Of a stretch of 64,000 bases of DNA, positions 15,281 through 23,476 are shown in pieces. Below the pieces are notes generated by a model. The model had not been told where the DNA came from. It ran no database searches and saw only the letters and a program-made list of their open reading frames with translations. The stretch's first letter is position 1; each line of letters opens with the position of its first letter. The position numbers and the translations under genes are program-made. This DNA is from Sphingomonas sp. 35-24ZXX (GTDB lineage: Bacteria > Pseudomonadota > Alphaproteobacteria > Sphingomonadales > Sphingomonadaceae): NCBI RefSeq assembly GCF_000786215.1, contig NZ_JROG01000001.1, positions 248,001 through 312,000 of the forward strand. The letters run 5' to 3'.

Positions 15281-15524
15281 GGCGTCTCCACGACGCTGAT
15301 TCCCGCCGAGGGTACCGACCGCCGGACGTGCAGAGATCGCGGCCAGCAGGCAAATTTCTGATGCCTTCAAAAGGGCGACTTGTCGCTAATTGACATGTCG
15401 AGAAATCATTCATGTGGGCCGATCAGGCCACAAACGGGTTGAATTACGAGGTATTTTCTGTGTTGCGTGATAGCACCCATCAACCACCGATTATCGTTTT
15501 GCGATATTTTTTCGGCTCCGTTAA

Positions 15525-15553
15525 TTGACGGTTGATAACCGGATGGTTAGGTA
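15525..15553 (+). promoter_or_regulatory. Candidate promoter for the RNA upstream of the Abi gene
   Basis: TTGACG (15525-15530) matches the -35 consensus in five of six positions; 17 bp later TAGGTA (15548-15553) is a weak -10. Transcription would begin near 15560, immediately before the ACCCCCC stem strand. A second possible -35 (TTGCGA at 15499) lies upstream. The strong AT content of 15485-15535 fits a promoter. Confidence 0.4.
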
Positions 15554-15557
15554 TGCC

Positions 15558-15644
15558 TCAACAACACCCCCCAGGCGGAAGCTTCGGCTGCTCAACACCG
15601 GGGGGTCACTCATAGGGCCTCTCCGGTTATCCGGGGAGGCCTTT
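15558..15644 (+). ncRNA. Candidate structured RNA (abi-associated) with SD-sequestering hairpin
   Basis: Two strong stems fill the 87 bases before the Abi start codon. Stem 1 pairs ACCCCCC (15566-15572) with GGGGGGT (15600-15606) and encloses an inner hairpin capped by a UUCG loop (AGC-UUCG-GCU). Stem 2 pairs GGCCTCTCCGG (15616-15626) with CCGGGGAGGCC (15631-15641), 11 pairs with one G-U, around a UUAU loop. The right arm of stem 2 contains the only Shine-Dalgarno of the gene (GGGGAGG, 15633-15639). The word CTCAACA occurs at 15558 and again in the stem 1 interior (15591). Conserved RNAs upstream of Abi_2 genes (abiF RNA) are known and can act as antitoxins; membership of that class is inferred from position and shape. 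Confidence 0.55.
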
Positions 15645-16592
15645 ATGCTTTATGATAAGCCAGCAACCACAATCGCTCAGCAGCTTGACCTGCTGCGAGA
15701 TAGAGGCATGCAGTGGGAAGACGAGAATTTAGTCGAGAGGTGGCTCCAGACTGTCGGGTACTATCGACTTAGCGCATATTGGCTTCCCTTTGAGCAAGAG
15801 CCACCTGAGGGCCAGACTCGCAGCAAGGTTTTTCGACCCGAAACGCGGTTCGAAGCAATCATCGACATTTACGTTTTCGACCGCAAGCTTAGACTAATTG
15901 TCATGGAAGCGATCGAGCGGATTGAGATCGCATTGCGGGCGCGATGGACAAATCGCCTAAGCTTGGCATCTGGTGCACACGCACACATTGATCGCGCTGC
16001 ATTCACCGAACCCTGGCAGCATGCTCAAATGGTAGCGGCCCTCAATCGACCGGTTACTAGCAGCCAAGAGCGCTTCGTGAAACACTATCTCGAAAAATAC
16101 GATGCCCCCTATGTCCCGCCGCTCTGGATCGTAACTGAGCTTCTCACGTTCGGTGAGTTGTCGCGTTGGTTGCAATGCACCGCCGACCTCAAAATGAAAT
16201 CCGCAATTGCATTTGATCTGGGCTTGCCAACACGTGAGGCATTAGAAGGCACTGTTCAGTACTTGGCATATGTCCGCAACATATGCGCACACCACTCGCG
16301 CCTCTGGAACCGGCAAACAGTAAAGAAGCTGCCGACAATCAAGCGGTTCAGACGCGATATAGCAATCACGGCCAAGGGCCAGGCCGATAATCGGATTTAC
16401 AACGGACTGGTCATCCTCGCTTTGCTGCTGAAGCATCAAAGCACTGACACATCCTATGCGACTCGAGTTGCCGACCTAGTCTCTGACCGAACCGACTGGC
16501 AGCTGCGTTCAATGGGCTTTCCACTTGATTGGCAAGAACGTCCTCTTTGGCAAACGGACAACGAGGTCGCTATGCCAGCACTCCCCAATTGA
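15645..16592 (+). CDS. Abi_2 family (AbiD/AbiF-type) protein with HEPN RNase motif
   Basis: Abortive-infection protein expected to be an RNase that halts growth on phage attack. The 315-residue product shows the Abi_2 pattern: YDKPATTIAQQL at the start, RGMQWEDENL, LQTVGYYRLSAYWLPF (residues 35-49), IYVFDRKLR then MEAIERIEIALR (75-98), and the C-terminal HEPN motif R-x4-H as RNICAH (Arg211, His216) followed by HSRLWNR. All catalytic residues are present, so it looks active. The open frame extends to 15525, but the ATG at 15645 has an excellent ribosome site and begins at the domain start; the extension would read through the RNA hairpins. Last gene of the element; its stop codon lies inside the right arm-type repeat. 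The upstream RNA hairpin likely limits its translation. Confidence 0.9.
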   Translation: MLYDKPATTIAQQLDLLRDRGMQWEDENLVERWLQTVGYYRLSAYWLPFEQEPPEGQTRSKVFRPETRFEAIIDIYVFDRKLRLIVMEAIERIEIALRARWTNRLSLASGAHAHIDRAAFTEPWQHAQMVAALNRPVTSSQERFVKHYLEKYDAPYVPPLWIVTELLTFGELSRWLQCTADLKMKSAIAFDLGLPTREALEGTVQYLAYVRNICAHHSRLWNRQTVKKLPTIKRFRRDIAITAKGQADNRIYNGLVILALLLKHQSTDTSYATRVADLVSDRTDWQLRSMGFPLDWQERPLWQTDNEVAMPALPN

Positions 16593-16609
16593 GGGACCAA
16601 TTGAGGGGC
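16590..16609 (+). repeat. Right integrase arm-type sites: TGAGGGAC and TGAGGGGC
   Basis: TGAGGGAC (16590-16597) and TGAGGGGC (16602-16609) have a 12-bp pitch and the same orientation as the pair at 4721-4740 near the left end. The intervening bases also resemble each other (GAAG on the left, CAAT on the right). The Abi stop codon TGA is the first three bases of the first repeat. Position 58 bp from the att core fits an integrase arm site. Confidence 0.6.
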
Positions 16610-16666
16610 GGCTTGCCCAGCTTCCGATTAAGATTGGCGGTTTCTTGTGGGATAGGAGGGTGTCCC

Positions 16667-16681
16667 GTGGCGGAGCGGGAG
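16667..16681 (+). repeat. attR core within the tRNA-Ser 3' end
   Basis: Identical over 15 bases to 4587-4601. It covers the encoded CCA (16668-16670), the discriminator and the 3' acceptor strand of the tRNA, so insertion at this side leaves the tRNA intact. Confidence 0.88.
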
Positions 16682-16758
16682 GGATTCGAACCCTCGATAC
16701 GCTTTTGACGTATACTCACTTTCCAGGCGAGCGCCTTCGACCACTCGGCCACCGCTCC
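16668..16758 (-). tRNA. tRNA-Ser (anticodon GGA)
   Basis: The reverse strand reads a 7-bp acceptor GGAGCGG paired with CCGCTCC, discriminator G, an encoded CCA, a T arm GAGGG-TTCGAAT-CCCTC, a long variable arm of the class II type (about 20 bases, with GTATACG and CGTAT segments), and an anticodon loop CTGGAAA with GGA. Reads UCC/UCU codons. It is the integration site of the element to its left. Confidence 0.96.
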
Positions 16759-16866
16759 GCATGTCCTGGGAAGCGCCCCCCTAATGCCAAGCGGAGGTTC
16801 GTGCAAGCGTGCTTTGCAGCAGGCGTCACGCGCGGCATCGGCAGCCCAGTTTCGGGGGCGGGGGCG

Positions 16867-17502
16867 TCAGACCAGCCGGTGATAGATCAACGCCAGGCCC
16901 GATATGCTCAACTGCTCGGGCCTGGTCTCGACATTCTTGAGCGTCAGCGTGGTATGCGCCCCTTCGGTCAGCAGGATTTCGCTGCGCTGAGCGATGTCTT
17001 CCCCCAGCTTGCAGGTCAGGTTCATCTCGTCGCCGAACAGGTCGCTGTCATCGATGTTGAGCACAGGACCATAGCCGATCCCGATCGAGGCATAGAGCCG
17101 GCGGTCTTCGGGCAGGATGAGATTGGCGGCATTGAGCTGCCTCACGATCGCCCTTGCGGCGCGCACCGCATTGTCGGTGCGGTCGAACAGACAATAGAGA
17201 TTGTCCGCCTCCGCCTTGACCAGCAGGCCTGCCTTGTCCTCGATCTCGGGCAGCGCCAGCCGCTTCATCTGATGGACCATCAGCAGGAATGCGGCGATGC
17301 CGTGCCGCTGCGTGGTGCGGGAAAAGCCGCTCATGTCCAGCACCATGATCGCGCGGGTTTCGCAAAACACCTGCTCGATGGTTCGGGCCAGTTCGCCGAT
17401 GCGATCCGGCGCCTCGATCATGTCGTCGAGCAACCGGTCCAGCGTCGCATGGCTGTTGCGCAGCGAAAGCGGGGTATCATCGTCCGTGTCCTGCTGTGCC
17501 AT
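16867..17502 (-). CDS. Class III nucleotidyl-cyclase-fold protein
   Basis: The 211-residue product starts at the ATG at 17502, which has a GGAGGG ribosome site; upstream extension is not protein-like. After a 50-residue helical leader it contains a class III cyclase fold: IMVLDMSGFSRTTQ with metal-ligand Asp56, then LVKAEADNLYCLF with the second acidic position (Asp100), SIGIGYGPVL and a LFGDEMNLTCKLGE segment typical of the domain. Whether it makes a cyclic nucleotide is uncertain, since the substrate-defining residues cannot be assigned by eye and the central motif deviates from the usual GDG. Cytosolic, single domain. Confidence 0.75.
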   Translation of the reverse strand: MAQQDTDDDTPLSLRNSHATLDRLLDDMIEAPDRIGELARTIEQVFCETRAIMVLDMSGFSRTTQRHGIAAFLLMVHQMKRLALPEIEDKAGLLVKAEADNLYCLFDRTDNAVRAARAIVRQLNAANLILPEDRRLYASIGIGYGPVLNIDDSDLFGDEMNLTCKLGEDIAQRSEILLTEGAHTTLTLKNVETRPEQLSISGLALIYHRLV

Positions 17503-17582
17503 GGATTCGCCCTCCGATCGCCTGAGGCTTGCACAGCGCAGGCCGGTTTCGCAAGCCTGTCGGGCGTGATAGCGTGCCGGCC

Positions 17583-18602
17583 ATGATATCTGCCCGACTC
17601 CGCACCGCCGCGCTGCGCTCGTTTGCCGCGCTTTCTCCATTGTGTCTTGTCGCCGCGAGCGATCCAGCTCCGGCTCCTGCGCCGCAAGGGCCGGGGGACA
17701 TCGTCGCTGCCGCACCTGCGTCCGACTGGGTGAAGATAGCGCCTGAAGATCTGCTGGTGATGGAGCTATCGCCCGATGCAGCGGGCAAGCCGCGCCGGGC
17801 CGTGATCCAGCTGATGCCGGCGCCGATCAGCCAGCCGTGGATCGGCAACATCCGCAAGCTCGCCGCCGCCCATTGGTGGGATGGTCTCGCCATCGTGCGC
17901 ATGCAGGACAATTATGTGGTGCAATGGGGCGATCCCGATGGCGAGGATGCGGCCAAGGCGAGGCCGTTGCCCAAAGGGTTGGTGACGCCGAGCGAAGAGG
18001 ACTATGAGACCGGATTGCCGCAGGCACCGCGCGACCAGACCGGGGCAGGCTTTCCCGTTCCGCCGCCGCGCCTGGCGCCCGACAGCTATGCGCGCAACCC
18101 GCATTTCTACAAGTCCTGGCCGATGGCGAACGACACCAAAGGACGTATCGGGACCGTGGCTGGAGGGCAGGGTGGCTATCCGGCCTGGCCGGTGCATTGC
18201 TATGGCATGGTCGGTGTCGGCCGCAACCTGTCGCCCGACACCGGTAGCGGGGCAGAGCTCTACACCGTGATCGGCCACGCGCCGCGCCATCTGGACCGCA
18301 ACATCGCGCTGGTGGGGCGCGTGGTCGAAGGCATCGAGCACCTCTCCAGCCTGCCGCGGGGCACCGGTCCCCTGGGATTCTACGAAACGCCCGAAGAGCG
18401 CACCGTGATCCGCTCGGTACGGCTGGCGAGCGAACTGCCGCAGGCCGAGCAGCCGCAGCTGGAGTATCTCGCCAGCGACAGCGGAACGTTTGCGCGCTAC
18501 GCTCAGGCGCGGGCCAACCGCAAGGATGCCTTTTTCAACATTCCGGCGGGGGCTGCGGATATCTGCAACATTCCGGTGCCCATCCGCAAGACCGCACCAT
18601 AA
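17583..18602 (+). CDS. Cyclophilin-type peptidyl-prolyl isomerase, secreted
   Basis: Periplasmic proline isomerase. The 339-residue product begins with a signal peptide ([17 protein letters not shown] up to about residue 25) and is followed by a spaced cyclophilin domain: residues near [32 protein letters not shown] match the opening strands and helix; a long insert of about 60 residues follows; then [12 protein letters not shown] and [10 protein letters not shown], and [29 protein letters not shown], the characteristic C-terminal block. The ATG at 17583 is preferred over an upstream one because it starts the signal peptide. A tandem 12-bp repeat separates it from the following SDR gene. Confidence 0.82.
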   Translation: MISARLRTAALRSFAALSPLCLVAASDPAPAPAPQGPGDIVAAAPASDWVKIAPEDLLVMELSPDAAGKPRRAVIQLMPAPISQPWIGNIRKLAAAHWWDGLAIVRMQDNYVVQWGDPDGEDAAKARPLPKGLVTPSEEDYETGLPQAPRDQTGAGFPVPPPRLAPDSYARNPHFYKSWPMANDTKGRIGTVAGGQGGYPAWPVHCYGMVGVGRNLSPDTGSGAELYTVIGHAPRHLDRNIALVGRVVEGIEHLSSLPRGTGPLGFYETPEERTVIRSVRLASELPQAEQPQLEYLASDSGTFARYAQARANRKDAFFNIPAGAADICNIPVPIRKTAP

Positions 18603-18651
18603 ACAGAACCATAAACAGAACCCCAAAACCGAACCAGGGAGAGAGCCGCCG

Positions 18652-19623
18652 ATGATTGCCGAACACCAGAGCCCCGTGGAGTCGCCTTTCGGTCGGCAGA
18701 GCGAACCGCATGAGGTGCTTGCGGGCATCGACCTGACGGGCAAGACGGCCATCGTGACCGGGGGCTATTCTGGACTGGGGCTGGAGACGGTCCGCGCACT
18801 GGCCGCGGCGGGCGCTGCGGTCACCGTTCCCGCGCGCGACACGGGCAAGGCCCATGCCGCGCTGGAAGGGATGGCGGGCGATATCACCATCGCACCGATG
18901 GATCTGGCCGATATCGCATCGGTGCGCCGCTTTGCGCTGGACTTCGCATCGGATCATGCGGCGCTCGATCTGCTGATCAACAATGCCGGCGTCATGGCCT
19001 GCCCCGAGACGCGGGTGGGGCCGGGCTGGGAGATGCAGTTCGGTACCAACCATATGGGCCATTTCGCGCTGACCCAGGTGCTGCTGCCGTTGCTGCAGCG
19101 CACCGATCGGGCGCGTGTGGTCGCCCTGTCTTCCACCGGTCACAAGCTTTCGGACATCCGCTGGGACGACCCCAACTGGACCGATGGCAGCTATGACAAG
19201 TGGAAGGCTTATGGCCAGTCGAAGACCGCCAATGCGCTGTTTGCGCTGGGCCTCAACGCCCGGCTCGCAGAGAGCGGCGGCATGGCCTTTGCCGTCCATC
19301 CCGGTGGTATCTTCACCCCGCTGCAGCGCCATCTGCCCACCGAGGAAATGATCGTGCTGGGCTGGCTCAACGAGCAGGGCGAGATTTCCGACGGCGCGAG
19401 GGCGATGTTCAAGAGCCCGACCCAGGGCTGCACCACGACCCTGTGGGCGGCGACCAGCCCGCTGCTCGAGGGCAAGGGCGGTGTCTATTGCGAGGACTGC
19501 AATATCGCTGCGGTATCGGGCGCAGAGCCGGTGCGCTACCGCAATGTCGATCCGCACGCGGTCGATCAGGGCAGCGCCGAGCGTCTCTGGTCGCTGAGCG
19601 AAAGCCTGCTGGCGGACGCCTGA
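18652..19623 (+). CDS. Short-chain dehydrogenase/reductase (WW-oxidoreductase/retinol DH-like)
   Basis: NAD(P)-dependent oxidoreductase of the SDR superfamily, 323 residues. The Rossmann motif TGGYSGLG follows a 30-residue leader, NNAG appears in LLINNAGVMA, the catalytic Ser is in ALSSTGHK, and Tyr/Lys in YGQSKTAN (YxxxK). The leader and the MDLADIASVRRFA segment resemble retinol-dehydrogenase-type SDRs. The substrate is not predictable. Ribosome site AGGGAGA lies before the ATG. Only about 50 bp separate it from the isomerase gene, so they may be cotranscribed. Confidence 0.9.
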   Translation: MIAEHQSPVESPFGRQSEPHEVLAGIDLTGKTAIVTGGYSGLGLETVRALAAAGAAVTVPARDTGKAHAALEGMAGDITIAPMDLADIASVRRFALDFASDHAALDLLINNAGVMACPETRVGPGWEMQFGTNHMGHFALTQVLLPLLQRTDRARVVALSSTGHKLSDIRWDDPNWTDGSYDKWKAYGQSKTANALFALGLNARLAESGGMAFAVHPGGIFTPLQRHLPTEEMIVLGWLNEQGEISDGARAMFKSPTQGCTTTLWAATSPLLEGKGGVYCEDCNIAAVSGAEPVRYRNVDPHAVDQGSAERLWSLSESLLADA

Positions 19624-19656
19624 GCCACGGGGGCTCCGGTCGGCGATTGTCGTGGC

Positions 19657-20055
19657 TCAGCGGAAATCCGCATAGGCGATGACCCGGCGGAAGCCGCCGC
19701 TGCATTGGCGCTTGCCGTCGATCACGCGGTCCTCATGCCAGATATCGCCCGAATGATAGCCCCATTGTGCCAGCTGCCGCGAGGGTCGCTCGGTCATGCG
19801 GGTGCCGAGCCATTGCGACAGGATCGGGGTCAGCGCGGCGCGGGCGCGATCCGGCGACCGGCAATCGTCCTTGCCGTGCCAGACATCGATCCGGCGGGCG
19901 AGGTCGGCTTTCACGCGGACGGGTTTTCCGGATGGGGAAGACTGTCTGGGTGACGCAAAAGCCAGCATCTCGGCCTGCGCTGCATGGCGCGGCCAAGCCA
20001 CTACCAGCAGCACTGCCATGATGAGCAGCAGCAGCGAAAGCCAAGCTCGCGTCAT
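19657..20055 (-). CDS. Hypothetical secreted or membrane-anchored protein (132 aa)
   Basis: N-terminal hydrophobic segment (WLSLLLLIMAVLLVVAW) that can act as signal or anchor, then a soluble domain of about 100 residues with two Cys (DDCRS and RQCSG) that could form a disulfide. No recognised family. It is convergent with the SDR gene with 33 bp between stops. The intergenic DNA to its right up to 20273 (218 bp) shows nothing definite. Confidence 0.65.
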   Translation of the reverse strand: MTRAWLSLLLLIMAVLLVVAWPRHAAQAEMLAFASPRQSSPSGKPVRVKADLARRIDVWHGKDDCRSPDRARAALTPILSQWLGTRMTERPSRQLAQWGYHSGDIWHEDRVIDGKRQCSGGFRRVIAYADFR

Positions 20056-20273
20056 CGATCGCTCCGGCTCGCGGGAAGTCGCGGTTGGCCTGACCGCCAG
20101 CGGGCGGGCACGAAGGTTGGCCAGCAGCCGTTTTGGGTCGACGGGTTAACCCCGCCCGCTGACGATCAGACCATCAGCAGACTAAGCGAACCTGGCCGCA
20201 AACGGCTTGTCGCAAATTGTTGCAAATGCCGGAAAATGCGGGAGGTGGGGAAAGCCAGCCGGCGCGCGATCGG

Positions 20274-21806
20274 TCAGGAAAGGTCGACGTCCGGCGTGGC
20301 GACCATCACCTTGTTGAGCAGCCGGATGATCTCTGCATCGCTGCGCCACTTGCGGGCGATCCGCCGGTTGAGCGTCGCCGAATACCAGCGTTCACCCAGC
20401 ATCGATGCCTGCTGCAGCAAGGCGACCAGCGTTTCGCGATCACCCATGCACGAGGCATGGAAGGCCGGCGTCATCCGCGTCTTGCGTTCGCCCTCGGCAA
20501 ACTCGCGGCGCGCGTCGGCGACCAGCACCTTGTGCGCGGTGGCGGGGTCACGCGCGATGGCGGCATCGAGCGCGCGCGACAGCCGCTGCATCTCGGGCAC
20601 CGCGCGAAGACTGGCCAACGCGCGATATTCGCGGGCATAGGCCTTGATGTCGCCGCGCGAAATATGCGCCCAGGCCAGGCAGTTGCGGATTGTCGCGTCG
20701 TCGGGATACTGCGCTTTCAGCTGGTTCAGCTCCATTACCGCGCGGCGATCGCGGCCGGCCTGCCAGTGTGCGCAGGCGCGCTCCACCGCGATCGCCGGGG
20801 TGCCTGGCAACAGCAGTTGCGCCGTATCATAGGCGCGCTGCGCGGCAGCATCCTGGCCCAGGTCGGACAGCACATTGGCGTACCAGAAATGGGTCAGGCC
20901 ATCGCGGGGGTCGAGCTCCAGCGCGCGGCGGAACGAATCGACCGAGCGCTGCGCATCATAGCTCCACCAATACTGGATGAAGCCATTGGCCCGGTGGGCG
21001 GCGGCAAGCTGACCATCGAGCGACAGCGCCTGTTCCACCGCCGACTTGGCGGCACTATAGGCGCGGCTCTCGGTGGCAGCGCCATATTCGCGGTAGATCA
21101 GCCAGGCCTCGGCAAGCCCGGCATAAGCAGGCGCGAAATCCGGATCGGCGGTGATGACCTTTTCGTACAGCGTGATCGCGCGGCGCAGATCGGCAGGGGT
21201 ACGCCGCGCCCACAGATCGCGCGCGGCGACATAATCGTCGGCGATGGCTGGATCGCTCGGCAGCGCGGCTGCCCGCTCCACCGGGGACTGCGCAGGGCCA
21301 AGGCCGTCGGAGAGGGTGACGGTGATGGTCAGCAGCGCAGCGATGACGAACACCGCCCCAAGCGCCACGAACAGCGGTCGTGTGCGTTTGCCGGGGGCTT
21401 CGGGAACAGCGGGCGGGAACCTGATGGGTTCTCCAGCCGGGCTGGCGGGGGAGGGCGGCGCGTCGTCCGGCAGGGCGGGCAGGTCCTCGGCAAGATCGGA
21501 TTGTTCGAGTTGTCCCGCCCAGGCCTTGAGTTCGTGCTCATAGGCGAAGACCGAACCCTGCTTGCCGCCGGGGAGCCGGTGAACCGGAAGGCTGCGTTCC
21601 CGCGCCCAGCGCATGACGGTGGTGCGGTCGCGCCGAAAATAGGCGGCTATCGCCTTCCACCCATCCAGCCTTCGATCATTGGATTCCGGCTGGTTCAACG
21701 ACCATTTCCACCAATTGTTACAACCCCACTGCGGGCACGTTTCAATCGACCGAGAAGCCGCGCCTTGTACAACCCTATCGGCGGGGGGCGGCGGCTGTCC
21801 AGACAT
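20274..21806 (-). CDS. HTH and TPR-repeat membrane protein
   Basis: Probable regulator or scaffold of 510 residues from the ATG at 21806 (a longer start at 21869 is possible, and the true start could even be internal just before LDGWKAIA). An N-terminal winged-HTH-like unit reads LDGWKAIAAYFRRDRTTVMRWARER then VHRLPGGKQGSVFAY; a Pro-rich linker and one membrane segment (LFVALGAVFVIAALLTITV) follow; the rest is TPR-like repeats such as AITLYEKVITADPDFAPAYAGLAEAW and SFRRALELDPRDGLTHFWYANVL. This plan, cytoplasmic DNA-binding domain, TM and periplasmic TPR, is a known arrangement in proteobacterial regulators. What it binds is unknown. Confidence 0.75.
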   Translation of the reverse strand: MSGQPPPPADRVVQGAASRSIETCPQWGCNNWWKWSLNQPESNDRRLDGWKAIAAYFRRDRTTVMRWARERSLPVHRLPGGKQGSVFAYEHELKAWAGQLEQSDLAEDLPALPDDAPPSPASPAGEPIRFPPAVPEAPGKRTRPLFVALGAVFVIAALLTITVTLSDGLGPAQSPVERAAALPSDPAIADDYVAARDLWARRTPADLRRAITLYEKVITADPDFAPAYAGLAEAWLIYREYGAATESRAYSAAKSAVEQALSLDGQLAAAHRANGFIQYWWSYDAQRSVDSFRRALELDPRDGLTHFWYANVLSDLGQDAAAQRAYDTAQLLLPGTPAIAVERACAHWQAGRDRRAVMELNQLKAQYPDDATIRNCLAWAHISRGDIKAYAREYRALASLRAVPEMQRLSRALDAAIARDPATAHKVLVADARREFAEGERKTRMTPAFHASCMGDRETLVALLQQASMLGERWYSATLNRRIARKWRSDAEIIRLLNKVMVATPDVDLS

Positions 21807-21888
21807 TATGAAACAAATCAAGGATATCCCGCGACATTTTCCCAAAGGGAGTGCGGGCATGTCAGGCACATGCGGTCATGTGCGGGGA

Positions 21889-21965
21889 TGGTAGCGGAGG
21901 AGGGACTTGAACCCCCGACCTACGGATTATGATTCCGCCGCTCTAACCAGCTGAGCTACTCCGCC
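21889..21965 (-). tRNA. tRNA-Met (elongator type, anticodon CAT)
   Basis: Reverse strand folds as a 77-base tRNA with acceptor GGCGGAG/CTCCGCT, D arm with GCTCAGCTGGTTAGAGC, anticodon CAT within GGAATCATAATCC, T arm GGGGGTTCAAGTCCCTC, discriminator A and encoded CCA. The body matches elongator tRNA-Met rather than the initiator type. A tRNA-Ile2 (lysidine-modified CAT) cannot be fully excluded by eye. Confidence 0.93.
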
Positions 21966-22161
21966 ATCCAGGCAGGCACGGGCCAGTGGCCGGTGCAGGT
22001 CGCGCCCTATAATTGCACCATGGGCTGCGGTCAAACCAAATTGCATGGGCATGACAGGTTGCTGCAGACAATATGAGTTGAGGCTTGTTTTCCGCAACGT
22101 CAACCGGCAGATGGCAAGCGATGCCGCACCGGCAGGGAAACAGGTCGCAGGAGAGAACGGC

Positions 22162-23397
22162 GTGCTCGACAGCTATGATATTGCCATCGTGGGGGCCGGC
22201 CATGCCGGCGCACAGGCGGCGATCTGCCTGCGCCAGATGGGGTTTGAAGGCACCATCGGCCTGCTCGGCGACGAATCGTTCCCGCCTTACGAGCGCCCGC
22301 CGCTGTCGAAGGAATATCTGGCCGGCGACAAGCCGTTCGAGCGCATCCTGTTGCGGCCCGAGGCATTCTGGGCCGAACGCGGCATCGATCTGCAGCTGGG
22401 CAAGCGCGTTACCGCCGTCGACCCTGCCGCGCATGTTCTGACGCTGAGCGGTGGCGCGACCTTGGGCTATGGCACGCTCATCTGGGCCACCGGCGGATCG
22501 CCCCGAATGCTGGACTGTCAGGGCAGTAACGCCCGCAACGTCTTTGCCGTCCGCACCCGCGCCGATGTCGACAAGATCATGGGCCGGCTGGACGATACCG
22601 CCAGCGTGGCGATCATCGGTGGCGGCTATATCGGCCTGGAAGCGGCCGCAGTGATGCGCAAGCTGGGCAAGCAGGTGACGCTGATCGAGGCGCTCGACCG
22701 GGTGCTGTCGCGCGTCGCGGGCCCCACGTTGTCCGCCTTCTTCGAGGAAGAGCATCGCGCCCATGGTGTCGATTTGCGCACCGGCTACACCGTCGATCAC
22801 ATCGAAACCGACGAGGCCGGCCATGCAGTCGCCGTGCAATGCGGCAACGGCGAGCGTATCGCGGCCGACATGGTGATCGTGGGCATCGGCATCATCGCAC
22901 AGACCGGCCCGCTGATCCTGGCCGGTGCTGCAGGCGGAAATGGTGTCGATATCGATGAATATTGCCGGACCAGCCTGCCTGATGTCTATGCGATTGGCGA
23001 CTGCGCGGCGCATGCCAACCCGTTTGCCAACGATCGCGTGATCCGGCTCGAATCGGTGCAGAACGCCAACGATCAGGCGAAGGTGGCGGCCAGCCACATT
23101 CTGGGCAAGGCGGAGGCGTATCACGCCATCCCGTGGTTCTGGTCGAACCAGTATGACCTCAGGCTGCAGACGGTGGGGCTGTCGCTCGATTACGATCGGG
23201 AGCTGGTGCGCGGCGACCCTGCCAGCCGCAGTTTTTCCGTGATCTATCTGCGCGGGGGCAAGATCATCGCGCTCGACTGCGTCAATGCCACCAAGGATTA
23301 CGTGCAGGGCCGCAAGGCGATTGTCGATGGGACCCCGCTCGATCTTGAACAACTTGCCGACCCCAACGTACCAATCAAGGAGGTTGACCACGCCTGA
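22162..23397 (+). CDS. FAD-dependent ferredoxin reductase (NADH type, oxygenase-coupled family)
   Basis: Transfers electrons from NAD(P)H through FAD to a ferredoxin that serves an oxygenase or P450. The 411-residue product (GTG start at 22162, with a GGAGAG ribosome site) has an FAD-binding IVGAGHAGAQAA at the start, PPYERPPLSKEYL typical of the family, an NAD-binding IIGGGYIGLEAA in the middle, and the C-terminal LPDVYAIGDCA followed by the Trp-rich PWFWSNQYDLRLQ. An upstream ATG at 22111 would add 17 residues of low-complexity sequence. No oxygenase or ferredoxin gene is adjacent in this window. Confidence 0.9.
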   Translation: MLDSYDIAIVGAGHAGAQAAICLRQMGFEGTIGLLGDESFPPYERPPLSKEYLAGDKPFERILLRPEAFWAERGIDLQLGKRVTAVDPAAHVLTLSGGATLGYGTLIWATGGSPRMLDCQGSNARNVFAVRTRADVDKIMGRLDDTASVAIIGGGYIGLEAAAVMRKLGKQVTLIEALDRVLSRVAGPTLSAFFEEEHRAHGVDLRTGYTVDHIETDEAGHAVAVQCGNGERIAADMVIVGIGIIAQTGPLILAGAAGGNGVDIDEYCRTSLPDVYAIGDCAAHANPFANDRVIRLESVQNANDQAKVAASHILGKAEAYHAIPWFWSNQYDLRLQTVGLSLDYDRELVRGDPASRSFSVIYLRGGKIIALDCVNATKDYVQGRKAIVDGTPLDLEQLADPNVPIKEVDHA

Positions 23398-23476
23398 TCG
23401 CCGATTTTTAGCGAAATCCGGCAAAAAATTCGCAAGTCATGAAACAATCTTGCCCTATCATCGGTTTACCCCCTAG

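Larger units (their letters stand above)
4587..16681. mobile_element. Integrated genetic element at tRNA-Ser(GGA), about 12.1 kb, satellite-like
   Basis: The interval is flanked by an identical 15-bp sequence, once alone (4587-4601) and once as the 3' end of a tRNA-Ser gene (16667-16681). It contains a tyrosine integrase, an AlpA-type HTH protein, a RepA-like AAA ATPase and cargo genes of unknown or defensive function. Much of the interval is visibly less GC-rich and less gene-dense than the flanking chromosome. No structural phage genes, relaxase or mating-pair genes are present. This fits a phage satellite or a small integrative element; assignment to a named satellite family is not possible from the sequence alone. 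The intact tRNA is kept on the right side. Confidence 0.88.

Noticed and set aside
15525-15644. N-terminal extension of the Abi gene
   Set aside because: The added 40 residues are read through the RNA stems, lack family similarity, and the ATG at 15645 has a near-ideal ribosome site.
20217-21932. 571-codon plus-strand frame opposite the HTH-TPR gene
   Set aside because: The opposite strand encodes recognisable TPR repeats; this frame has none and runs through the tRNA gene.
23398-23440. Terminator-like imperfect repeat after the ferredoxin reductase
   Set aside because: Stem is interrupted and the A-tract is on the wrong side for the gene direction.
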